Shown one piece after another: positions 8,301 to 13,859 of a DNA stretch of 13,859 nucleotides (its first letter is position 1; each line of letters opens with the position of its first letter). Below the pieces are notes generated by a model. The model had not been told where the DNA came from and made no database searches. It saw only the letters and a list, made by a program, of their open reading frames with translations. This DNA is from Loki-b32 sp048941605 (GTDB taxonomy: Archaea > Asgardarchaeota > Lokiarchaeia > Sigyniarchaeales > SOKP01), in the NCBI GenBank assembly GCA_048941605.1, contig JBHLNL010000079.1:1-13859 (forward strand), given 5' to 3'. The position numbers and the translations under genes were made by a program.

Positions 8301-9782
8301 GTTTTCTACAGCATTATTTACAGCTGTTATAAAATTTGTATCTCCTGAAGGTCCTCCCAAACTTATAGAAATCGTTGTTATATTATAAACCATTCTATTA
8401 GCTATCGCCCAATTAATTCCATTTATTATGTCTGAAGAATAACCAGAACCATGTTCATCTAGTACTTTTATCCCTACAAGATTAGCATCAGGAGCTATTC
8501 CTTGCCATGCATCTCCACTGAGATAAAGAGGTGGATCAAAAGGCCAGTGAATTACATTTCTAAATCTCATATAAAAATCGGAACAATAACCATCTCCAGT
8601 ATTATCTACTAAATTGATAACAAATCTAAAGGAGTAATCGCCAAGACCACCACTCGTTACTGTGTAAGTTAGTGTATGAGACCAAGAATCTGAATTATCT
8701 ACATAAGAAGCTACTAGGGTATCTCCATGATAAAGGTAAGCCCAAAAATCACAATCATCTGATCCTGGTGTAAAGTCATCAAATTCACAATTCATTTCAA
8801 TTACACCAGTGGTATCTACCCGAAATCTTGTCCAATCAAATTCATATTCTCCTTCAGTGATATCATATCCTGTATAATCATAAGAATAGGATGCAGTAGC
8901 TACAGAACGACCATTTCCATCATAATTAGGCCCTCCTATTCCTGCTGCGATTCCACCACAATGGGAGCCATGACCATTATCATCATAAGGACTCCCTAAA
9001 AAGTTTATTTCATCTTGCCATCCAACAATTTTATAGCTAGGGTCACCATCAGAATAACCAGGGATAAAAAGATTGTGCGATTCATCAATTCCAGTATCAA
9101 TTATTGCAATAGAGCTATAGTCGTCACCTTTATATGGAAGATCATTCCAAACGTATGGTCTAAGATTCATATTTCGAGACGTATAATATAAATCGGCGTG
9201 ATAAATTCTATCTTCTTCAATTAAGAAAGGTTCTTTACTTTTTCTTAGGATTTCACAGAATTTATTTAAAGCTGTTAAGTCAATTCTTCCTGCAAAACCA
9301 TTCAGAGCAACAGTATATTCATGTTCAATTATTCCTCCCAATTCTTTGAAAAGCGAAGAAGCAAACTTATAATCCTCGTAAGGGAAAGACACAATAATAG
9401 GAATATCTTCTTTAGTAATCCTTATTGTATTAGCTTTACCCTCCTTAATAGGAAAATCTATAATTGCTTTATCAGGCAGAGCTGGATCATAATGATCTAA
9501 AACATCTTCAATAAAACCTACTTCAGCTAATTCCTTCAATCTGATCTCAAAAATATCACTGATACCATTTTTTTCTTTATCTAGATTCACATAATAATTT
9601 TGCTCTAATTTATCAGAATTGGATTCTGAATGCAAATGATCAATTGTTTGTTTATCCAAATTTGTATCTTCAGCAATTTCCATAGATATACTTTCTGTAT
9701 TTATAAAAATTGGAGAAAAAATCGAAAATAAGATAAACGTTAAAATATATATAGAAGTATATTTCTGTTTTCCTCTTAACAT
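5337..9782 (-). CDS. secreted multidomain subtilisin-like serine protease, membrane-anchored
   Basis: A 1481-residue S8 peptidase acting outside the cell. Residues 8-28 form a signal peptide. A subtilase propeptide-like region lies at about 118-195. The catalytic domain (about 205-675) has Asp229 (IAIIDTGID), His271 (NGHGSHCGG), oxyanion-hole Asn504 (SAGNSG) and Ser595 (GTSMSAP), so it should be active. About 140 residues (about 285-427), an apparent beta-sandwich, are inserted between His271 and the strand GIAPDANLVGIKVL. Next come a PPC-like domain (about 685-788), a CARDB-like domain (791-890), a nidogen-like beta domain (about 895-1076), a second CARDB-like domain (1080-1179), an unassigned domain (about 1184-1350) and a Kre9/KNH-like domain (about 1353-1446; ITWTSTGSISDVKIELY). 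The C-terminus is PAIPGY, a membrane helix (about 1456-1473) and KKRFK, like archaeal sortase-type anchors. It probably digests external protein or processes surface proteins. A relic of a sister gene lies just upstream. Confidence 0.93.
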   Translation of the reverse strand: MLRGKQKYTSIYILTFILFSIFSPIFINTESISMEIAEDTNLDKQTIDHLHSESNSDKLEQNYYVNLDKEKNGISDIFEIRLKELAEVGFIEDVLDHYDPALPDKAIIDFPIKEGKANTIRITKEDIPIIVSFPYEDYKFASSLFKELGGIIEHEYTVALNGFAGRIDLTALNKFCEILRKSKEPFLIEEDRIYHADLYYTSRNMNLRPYVWNDLPYKGDDYSSIAIIDTGIDESHNLFIPGYSDGDPSYKIVGWQDEINFLGSPYDDNGHGSHCGGIAAGIGGPNYDGNGRSVATASYSYDYTGYDITEGEYEFDWTRFRVDTTGVIEMNCEFDDFTPGSDDCDFWAYLYHGDTLVASYVDNSDSWSHTLTYTVTSGGLGDYSFRFVINLVDNTGDGYCSDFYMRFRNVIHWPFDPPLYLSGDAWQGIAPDANLVGIKVLDEHGSGYSSDIINGINWAIANRMVYNITTISISLGGPSGDTNFITAVNNAVENGIVTVVSAGNSGPGDNYIGSPGDADNVITVAATSIDDEITDYSSQGGDSYTGFTIKPDICAPGGSFYNIQMFSADANDNDADGIYPTDGYANDLYGAQGTSMSAPAVAGASNLVIDAMGGHQIWGYTAEEAKRVKALLLMSATETYPLLREYYTGSSPLLNRGGKDVHEGYGRINVDAAIEAFTQELTLGSDTTAYISSSSIDPIDKHALGCYVDLVVGETYIFTLDVPSGADFDLHLYSNTPSPIGEPIMVAKSISTNLGEDEVLAWTANVTGKYYLIAKAISGEGDAVISYPILDHDLHVSLEVPDNPVLYGSYTINATVLNNGLYAESNVDLYFYVDSVLVDSTSISTLNVDQEITINYPWSPTRYKSYNFTAYAPSLTGETIIVNNYVEKFAEFPAPLNYTMTVGAPYTWIDATGGTELFLGDDSYAAIVLPFDFQFYDTTFSTIYLASNGYLSFVDTSPTDFTNDPIPSATVDHHYLIAPFWDDLDPGGSGIYVESFGSYWVAEWLNIYHYDGSIVGTFEVIIYESGEIVFNYDYLDYTAGGYTCGLNFGVDTSYYNVYQNLNSLTDDFTLLFSPWYASLEHDLTVSLEIPTFAEPNNNYIVTATVTNMGIYAESDVDLFLYINDILVDSTTTSSLLVGETETINYIWTPTTYGDYTFKASTPWLPIEPYIDNNEIEKTLPIKEIKIFNGMFLDYVFLLFDTVYIWESLYSEVSQRFFHNDYSLYFEGFLDQTGYWDVDSLTRIMSNSYGGVSFGSGTHTPLWIFTDISIGEIISIAVDTEGDHDFYVAGDSFYEVPGLGFVEVWELEDLTLPGGFAWYEKSTGILLGGTFLYNYGAYYYAFNILDTNAPFDYYDLTIISPDSTNSWGIDTSQSITWTSTGSISDVKIELYLDGVFEMQIVASTPNDGSYDWTIPTTLVDSTLYQIKISDVANPIIDDFSDNFEIKSPPEVPAIPGYILHILIGTICVVSVILLKKRFKLIK
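6246..7412 (-). repeat. two CARDB-like domain copies within the subtilase gene
   Basis: The segments at 7113-7412 (residues 791-890) and 6246-6545 (residues 1080-1179) encode clearly related domains, both opening with DHDL/EHDL plus VSLE and sharing YAES-VDL, VDST and INY-W-PT blocks in the same order. The nidogen-like domain lies between them. The pattern implies duplication inside the gene; each copy spans about 100 residues. Confidence 0.75.
8502..8936 (-). other. segment encoding the domain inserted in the protease catalytic core
   Basis: Residues about 283-427 of the subtilase have no counterpart in a minimal subtilisin, in which the His motif is followed within a few tens of residues by the G-IAP-A strand. 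The insert is rich in Asp, Tyr, Ser and Thr with alternating hydrophobic residues, so it is probably a beta-sandwich of the PPC or carbohydrate-binding type. It carries Cys332, Cys344 and Cys400, which might form disulfides outside the cell. The reading frame is continuous on both sides. Confidence 0.6.
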
Positions 9783-9850
9783 TTCTAATTTCGCCTAATT
9801 GTTAATTTTTAGATTTAATTTTTAGAATGATTATAAAATTGTCAGTTGAA

Positions 9851-9860
9851 TATTTATAAT
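9851..9860 (-). promoter_or_regulatory. TATA-like box upstream of the subtilase gene
   Basis: The minus strand reads ATTATAAATA about 70 bases before the ATG at 9782. A start of transcription 25 bases further on would leave a leader of about 45 bases. No purine-rich ribosome binding site is visible before the ATG. The AT-rich context keeps confidence low. Confidence 0.35.
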
Positions 9861-9884
9861 TTTTTTTATAAGTGAATTATTTTT

Positions 9885-10199
9885 TTATCTAAAGAAAAAG
9901 AAATAGAGCTCTCCCCGGCTATTATATCTTCCTATCGCATCAATTACCAGATGTGATGCACCAGCGACAGCGATAACTGAAATTAATGTTCCTTGTGTGC
10001 CTCTTAAATCATTTAAATATCCATCTATCGAATAAACTCCTTCAGCATCATTATAATAGGTATCTGCTGAAAAAGATTGTATTTTATTAAAACTTCCAAC
10101 TGGAGCAGTAATTTCTGACTTGATTGTAGATCCTGTAGACGCATCTATGATTTTTATTTGATATTAATCAGAATTTATGAGTGTCGAGAGAGTCCTACT
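9885..10199 (-). pseudogene. scrambled relic of a second subtilase gene
   Basis: Read on the minus strand, this starts right after the korB stop with a short piece matching the C-terminal KNH-like domain of the neighbouring protease (YQIKIIDA against YQIKISDV, preceded by an in-frame TAA at 10164-10166). It then passes without a break into a piece matching the catalytic serine region, including TIKSEITAPVGSF, SADTYYNDAEG, GTQGTLIS and VAGASHLVIDA. By hand alignment, 46 of 73 residues match residues 541-613 of the intact enzyme. The nucleophile motif GTS is now GTL, so the catalytic Ser is lost. There is no start codon and the frame ends at 9885. In a real protease the tail piece comes far after the serine region, so the order is wrong. 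The likely origin is a deletion between tandem subtilase copies followed by decay. Confidence 0.85.
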
Positions 10200-11039
10200 T
10201 TATTTGGTTTCAAAAATTTTGCGGATTTTTTCTAATCGTGTATCTCTCGGTGTTTTCTTGGTAATAGGGTTATGATCTCCATATAACTCTTTATGATAAA
10301 CTGGTCTTGTTGTTCTATAAAATACTCCTATTGTAAATTTATGTCTTTCTTTCGCTGCCTTGATGGCTTCAAAATAATCTTTTGGCTCGTTTTCAAGATA
10401 TTCAACGTGGCTTCGATATTCCTCCCAATTATGGTATGGAACAGCTGGTTGTAAAACTTCTATAAAAGCGAACCCTTCGTGGTCTACTCCTTGTACTATA
10501 AGATCAGTGAGATGCTTTATATCTCCAGCAAAACCTCTCGCAACAAAAGTAGCGCCCGCTTCAATCATTAAAGACATTGGATTAAATGGTTCCTCATAGC
10601 TTCCTCTAGGTGTTGAGGGTCCTTTCCAACCTTTTTCTGTTAATGGAGAAAATTGACCTGTTGTTAGAGCATAAACACTATTATTATGTAAAATAAATGT
10701 TATATCTTGATTTCTTTTTGCTGCGAACATTGTGTGTTCTAATCCTTCGGCTAGACCATTAGCATCCCCAGAAAAGTTAATTAATTTTAAATCGGGATTC
10801 GCTATTTTGATGCCTTCAGAGTTCGAACAATTGCGTCCATGTAATCCATAAATCCCACTTAAATTTAGATAGTCAAATATTTTAGCATGACAACCTATGC
10901 CAGCAGTCATAATTATATTCTCTCTTTTAATTCCTCTTTGTTCTAATAATGGGATTGCATTTTTAATAGCTGTAAAGATTCCAAAATTTCCACACCCTGG
11001 ACACCATGTAATTTCAGCGTATGTCCTCAGATCTTCCAT
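10200..11039 (-). CDS. korB: 2-oxoacid:ferredoxin oxidoreductase, beta subunit (KorB-like)
   Basis: A 279-residue thiamine-diphosphate and iron-sulfur subunit that, with the alpha subunit, oxidatively decarboxylates 2-oxoacids to acyl-CoA while reducing ferredoxin in the cytosol. The start at 11039 is chosen over an ATG at 11099 because AAGGAGGTG lies ten bases before it and the longer version only adds 20 residues that overlap korA. The opening YAEITWCPGCGNFGI is typical. Visible features are Cys13 and Cys16 (CPGCG), Cys50 (GIGCHAKIF), and the ThDP/Mg motif from GDANGLAEG (91-99) to HNNSVYALTTGQFSP (118-132). The fourth cluster ligand, usually Cys in a QPCV-type motif, is Ala199 here (VLQPAVPYHNW). 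The usual KGQ of many KorB proteins is TGQ, so the substrate range may differ. One base separates the korA stop from this ATG, so the two are translated as an operon. Confidence 0.93.
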   Translation of the reverse strand: MEDLRTYAEITWCPGCGNFGIFTAIKNAIPLLEQRGIKRENIIMTAGIGCHAKIFDYLNLSGIYGLHGRNCSNSEGIKIANPDLKLINFSGDANGLAEGLEHTMFAAKRNQDITFILHNNSVYALTTGQFSPLTEKGWKGPSTPRGSYEEPFNPMSLMIEAGATFVARGFAGDIKHLTDLIVQGVDHEGFAFIEVLQPAVPYHNWEEYRSHVEYLENEPKDYFEAIKAAKERHKFTIGVFYRTTRPVYHKELYGDHNPITKKTPRDTRLEKIRKIFETK

Positions 11040-11040
11040 C

Positions 11041-12717
11041 TTATTGGAGCACCTCCTTAATTTTTTTTGATAAATCGATTGGATCAAATGGACGTCCATT
11101 ATATTGTTTAATTGTAGTTCTTATCTCTAATCCCACTTTTTCTTTAAGAAGATTAGTAAATTGCCCTGTAGAGCTTTGTTCTATAACTATATTATCTCGA
11201 TCCTGAAACTTATCCAATTCCCAAATGGGTAGGGGACTCAGATATATCGGGGCCACAATCGTGGGATTTAAATTACTATACTTAAGAGCTTCTAAAACAC
11301 TCATATAAGTTGATCCATAGGTGAAGATATTAGTTGGGTTTTCACCACGAATTGTTTTAACAGTTTCTTGACTCTTTAAATATTCAATAAGTGCTTCTAA
11401 CTTTTTGTTTCTTTTGTTATGCATAAATAATATCTTCTCAGCATTTTCCGTTGTGATTCCAAATTCATCATGTTCATAACTATTCCATTTTATAATTTGA
11501 TCTGAAGGTGGAAATAACATAGGAGAAACTCCATCTTCACTATCTATATATCGCTTATAATCACCACTGTTATGCATTTTTGGCTCTGCCCATTTAGATT
11601 TTTTTAAATCAATTTCAACTGTCATACTACTCTCTGAAAGATGCTTCTCAGTTAATATAATTCCTGGTGTCTGAAATTTCCAAACTAAATCTAACATTTC
11701 AGCAGTAAGATAGTATGCTTCTCTAACTGTTCTGGGAGAAGCAACTATCCTTAAGAAATCTCCATGACCCGCTGTCAATGCAAAAGCTAAGTCAGCTTGT
11801 TCTGTGTAAGTAGGAACACCTGTTGCGGGACCTGGTCGCTGAGATAATACAATTAGAATAGGTGCTTCTGTAATACCTGCTAAAGAGAACCCTTCAGTCA
11901 TGAGAGAAAAACCACCACCACTCGTACCGACCATAGCCCTTGCTCCTGTGAAAGCTGAACCAATTGCCATATTAATAACAGCTATTTCACTTTCAGCATG
12001 GACAACTGCTAAACCAAAATTTTCAGCCTCACGAGCAAGAGTATGCAAGATTGTTGATGCAGGTGTCATGGGATATCCATAATACACATCTAATCCGCTA
12101 GCTATTGCACCCAAACTGATTGCCTCATTTCCCGTAATTATAGGTCTTTCTTTATCTCCTTTCTCTAAAGTAAATTTCTTTCCACAATCTGGATATACAA
12201 TATCATAAATAGTATTAGCAAAAGTTATATTATCTTCAATCCCACTTGGATATTCATTTTTAATAATTTGATACATTTCCTCTTTTTCAAAACCAATTGT
12301 GGCAGAAAGTATTGCGACAGCACTAACACCAAACATTAAATTTTTCATAGGATATTTATCTGCTTCTGAAGTTAAGGGTATTCCAATCCCCTTATCAAGT
12401 TCAAGTTCATCTGAATTAAAAACAATTACTCCATTTTCTGTAATATCATTTCTATGTGTTTCATAACTTCGTTTATCAAAATTTACCACCAAATTAGCTT
12501 TCATATAATGACTACTAATCCATCCAGGTGCCGTACTGACAACAGAAAAATTATGCCCACCCCTTATTAAACTCATATAATCATCCATTTGAAACACATG
12601 ACGCCCAAGGCTAGAAAAAATGTGTGCAGCTACAGAACCTGCTTTTTTTACTCCTTCTCCCGCTTTACCACCAACAAGGAAGGTAAAGGGTGCTACGTTT
12701 TCTACTATATTTATCAC
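11041..12717 (-). CDS. korA: 2-oxoacid:ferredoxin oxidoreductase, fused gamma-alpha subunit (KorA-like)
   Basis: A 558-residue subunit in which the gamma domain (about 10-185, with FLVGGKAGEGVKKAG and MSLIRGGHNF) is fused in front of the alpha domain (about 190-370) and a C-terminal domain (about 455-555). This is the arrangement of the two-subunit archaeal 2-oxoacid:ferredoxin oxidoreductases. The YPITP motif that helps bind CoA and the 2-oxoacid appears as YPMTP at 215-219. GTSGGGFSLMTEGFSLAG (264-281) and QRPGPATGVPTYTEQADL (293-310) are family hallmarks. There is no ferredoxin domain, so electrons should leave through the cluster in KorB. The start codon is GTG at 12715-12717; an in-frame stop lies shortly upstream and the gamma domain begins at about residue 10. 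A TATA-like box about 25 bases upstream suggests a leaderless mRNA. It is slightly shorter than typical fused homologues of about 600 residues. Confidence 0.95.
   Translation of the reverse strand: MINIVENVAPFTFLVGGKAGEGVKKAGSVAAHIFSSLGRHVFQMDDYMSLIRGGHNFSVVSTAPGWISSHYMKANLVVNFDKRSYETHRNDITENGVIVFNSDELELDKGIGIPLTSEADKYPMKNLMFGVSAVAILSATIGFEKEEMYQIIKNEYPSGIEDNITFANTIYDIVYPDCGKKFTLEKGDKERPIITGNEAISLGAIASGLDVYYGYPMTPASTILHTLAREAENFGLAVVHAESEIAVINMAIGSAFTGARAMVGTSGGGFSLMTEGFSLAGITEAPILIVLSQRPGPATGVPTYTEQADLAFALTAGHGDFLRIVASPRTVREAYYLTAEMLDLVWKFQTPGIILTEKHLSESSMTVEIDLKKSKWAEPKMHNSGDYKRYIDSEDGVSPMLFPPSDQIIKWNSYEHDEFGITTENAEKILFMHNKRNKKLEALIEYLKSQETVKTIRGENPTNIFTYGSTYMSVLEALKYSNLNPTIVAPIYLSPLPIWELDKFQDRDNIVIEQSSTGQFTNLLKEKVGLEIRTTIKQYNGRPFDPIDLSKKIKEVLQ
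11050..11058 (-). promoter_or_regulatory. strong ribosome binding site for korB
   Basis: The minus strand reads AAGGAGGTG with ten bases to the ATG at 11039. It lies inside the last codons of korA (KEVLQ). It is the best Shine-Dalgarno sequence in the window and fixes the korB start, since the longer alternative start at 11099 has nothing comparable. Confidence 0.8.
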
Positions 12718-12739
12718 TTTTTTAAGTTGTTAGGTAATG

Positions 12740-12746
12740 ATATAAT
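12740..12746 (-). promoter_or_regulatory. TATA-like box for the korAB operon
   Basis: On the minus strand TTATATC is centred about 25 bases before the GTG start of korA, and no Shine-Dalgarno sequence precedes that GTG. Spacing and absence of a leader motif together suggest a leaderless operon mRNA, with korB relying on its own internal ribosome binding site. Confidence 0.45.
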
Positions 12747-12880
12747 TAGTTTAAATTAATTAAAGGATTAATATTTGGAATTGTCTAGACAAATATTTAA
12801 TAATATTCCTTATAATTTTTAGTATTAAGCATGAGTTTCAATAAGTCTCTTTTTGATTGTAAAATTTTAGTTCTAATAGA

Positions 12881-12888
12881 TTTATAAA
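12881..12888 (+). promoter_or_regulatory. TATA-like box for the propeller gene
   Basis: TTTATAAA lies about 75 bases before the ATG at 12961. Transcription would begin near 12910, leaving a leader of about 50 bases that contains the inverted repeat at 12914-12939 and a purine-rich ribosome binding site at 12946-12952. Confidence 0.5.
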
Positions 12889-12913
12889 GGATATTTACAT
12901 ACTTATTTATGGG

Positions 12914-12939
12914 ATTTGTGTAGGTTATTCTATACAAAT
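12914..12939 (+). repeat. inverted repeat in the propeller-gene leader
   Basis: ATTTGTGTAG and CTATACAAAT form an inverted repeat with nine of ten positions matched (the tenth would be a G-U pair in RNA) and a six-base loop GTTATT. It lies right after the expected transcription start, so it could be a DNA operator blocking initiation or a hairpin at the 5' end of the mRNA. Confidence 0.55.
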
Positions 12940-12960
12940 TATAATAGAGGGAAATTTAAA

Positions 12961-13859
12961 ATGAAAAAGAGAGAAATTTTTTTTATATTAATTAGTTTAA
13001 TTTTAACAACTAATTGTTTTCAATTTATTTTAAAGCCAGAGCTTAAATCTATTGATACTAATTCTGAAGAAGTTTCAATGCACTCATCTGGGGATATTCT
13101 TCCAACATTTGGATGGAAACAAAATTGGGCTGGTCCACTTTGGGATGTAGGCATGAAAATGGCTATCGATAGTTCAGACAACATTCACATCACTGGATAT
13201 TCAGAAGAATTGAATGATAATGAAGATTTTCTTTACTTGAAATATAACGATGAAGGAACGCTTATGAATTCAGTTGTATGGGATCAGGGTAATGAGGCTA
13301 ATGTAGGACGTGATATAATTTTAGATTCTTCAAACAATATCTACATTGTCGGTTACACAGATGTAAATCCCGATGTATGGATCTGGGAATATGACACATA
13401 CATAAGGAAGTTATCCAGTGGTGGATCTACTCAATGGACACGTACATGGGGAGGAAGTGAAAATGATATTGCTCGAGCTACTGCGCTTGATTCTTTCGGA
13501 AATGTGTATCTTGGAGGATTAACTTGGAGTTATGGAGCAGGTCAAGCGGATTCCCTTTTAATCAAATATTCAAATACAGGTACCCTTCAATGGAATGAAA
13601 CCTATGGTTCAACAACAAGTGAATGGGTTAACTCTTTAATAATAGACTCTTTTGACAATATTTACTTAGCTGGTGGATATCAATATAATGATACTACAGA
13701 CTCTGATAGTTATTTAATTAAAGTTGATAATAATGGTGTAGAGCAATGGTCTCGTTCCTGGGGTGGTGTTGGTGATGAAATAGGTGTTTCTGTGGCTTTA
13801 GATTCATCACAAAATGTATATGTAGTTGGTAGTACTTCAAGTTATGGTGCGGGTTATAA
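12961..13859 (+). CDS. secreted SBBP-type beta-propeller protein, N-terminal part (runs off right edge)
   Basis: The frame is open from the ATG at 12961 to the end of the window (299 full codons) and continues beyond it. AGAGGGA sits eight bases before the ATG. Residues 1-24 are a signal peptide (KKRE followed by FFILISLILTTNCF), so the protein is exported; a Cys at 19 hints at, but does not prove, a lipoprotein. From about residue 60 there are five copies of a roughly 50-residue repeat with the core A-DSSDNIHITGYS, LDSSNNIYIVGYT, LDSFGNVYLGGLT, IDSFDNIYLAGGY and LDSSQNVYVVGST, usually followed by a Trp-containing strand (LQWNETYG, EQWSRSWGG). This matches SBBP repeats, which build beta-propellers in surface proteins, commonly in adhesion or binding. 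Its ligand is unknown. It is divergent from korAB and shares only the intergenic region with it. Confidence 0.88.
   Translation, partial: MKKREIFFILISLILTTNCFQFILKPELKSIDTNSEEVSMHSSGDILPTFGWKQNWAGPLWDVGMKMAIDSSDNIHITGYSEELNDNEDFLYLKYNDEGTLMNSVVWDQGNEANVGRDIILDSSNNIYIVGYTDVNPDVWIWEYDTYIRKLSSGGSTQWTRTWGGSENDIARATALDSFGNVYLGGLTWSYGAGQADSLLIKYSNTGTLQWNETYGSTTSEWVNSLIIDSFDNIYLAGGYQYNDTTDSDSYLIKVDNNGVEQWSRSWGGVGDEIGVSVALDSSQNVYVVGSTSSYGAGY

Noticed and set aside
11040..11099. Longer korB start at 11099
   Set aside because: The extra 20 residues overlap the end of korA, do not resemble the family, and the strong ribosome binding site at 11050-11058 points to the ATG at 11039.
11900..12082. Plus-strand frame opposite korA
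   Set aside because: It is antisense to the conserved alpha-domain motifs and rich in Ala, Pro and Ile; a shadow.
1..13859. CRISPR array, tRNA, rRNA, insertion sequence or attachment site
   Set aside because: I looked for regularly spaced repeats, tRNA-like arms, transposase motifs and terminal inverted repeats and found none. The only repeated DNA is the subtilase relic, the internal domain copies and the short elements listed.

Overview
The window is AT-rich and archaeal in style. It has oligo-T termination signals, TATA-like boxes (two of them about 25 bases upstream of a start codon, which suggests leaderless mRNAs), a two-subunit 2-oxoacid:ferredoxin oxidoreductase whose alpha subunit carries the fused gamma domain, and large secreted proteins with membrane anchors. 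Several features point to an Asgard archaeon, most likely a Lokiarchaeia-like lineage: PAS-rich kinases, a ribbon-helix-helix-like segment fused to a receiver, an IPGY-type C-terminal anchor, a Kre9/KNH-like domain in a subtilase, and an SBBP-repeat propeller. This assignment is inference from protein style; no ribosomal or marker gene is present.

Layout. Positions 1-1722 hold signalling genes: the N-terminus of a PAS protein running off the left edge (-), a small unknown protein (-), and a three-part regulator with a ribbon-helix-helix-like segment, a DHp-like helix pair and a receiver (+). This regulator converges on a soluble PAS-PAS-PAS histidine kinase (1723-3618, -), and the two share a palindromic A/T terminator. 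Positions 3846-4972 hold a predicted seven-helix membrane protein preceded by a short, apparently frameshifted gene of about 100 codons that has no usable start codon in its main frame. Positions 5337-9782 encode a 1481-residue secreted, membrane-anchored subtilase with at least six extra domains. Just upstream lies a decayed fragment of a second subtilase (9885-10199), with the catalytic serine replaced and the tail and core segments joined in the wrong order. Positions 10200-12717 encode KorA-KorB as a tight operon. At 12961 a divergent gene for a secreted beta-propeller protein starts and runs off the right edge.

How the genes work together. KorAB is the metabolic core, a cytosolic oxidoreductase passing electrons from 2-oxoacids to ferredoxin. 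It sits between two cell-surface genes, the subtilase and the propeller. The left half is a sensory cluster; the kinase and the regulator that lacks a kinase domain could form a phosphorelay, though nothing in the sequence proves that they are partners.

The best candidates for new biology are the kinase-less RHH-DHp-receiver protein, the frameshifted small gene coupled to an orphan seven-helix protein, the subtilase with an inserted domain in its catalytic core plus its scrambled relic, and a KorB that lacks the expected fourth iron-sulfur cysteine.
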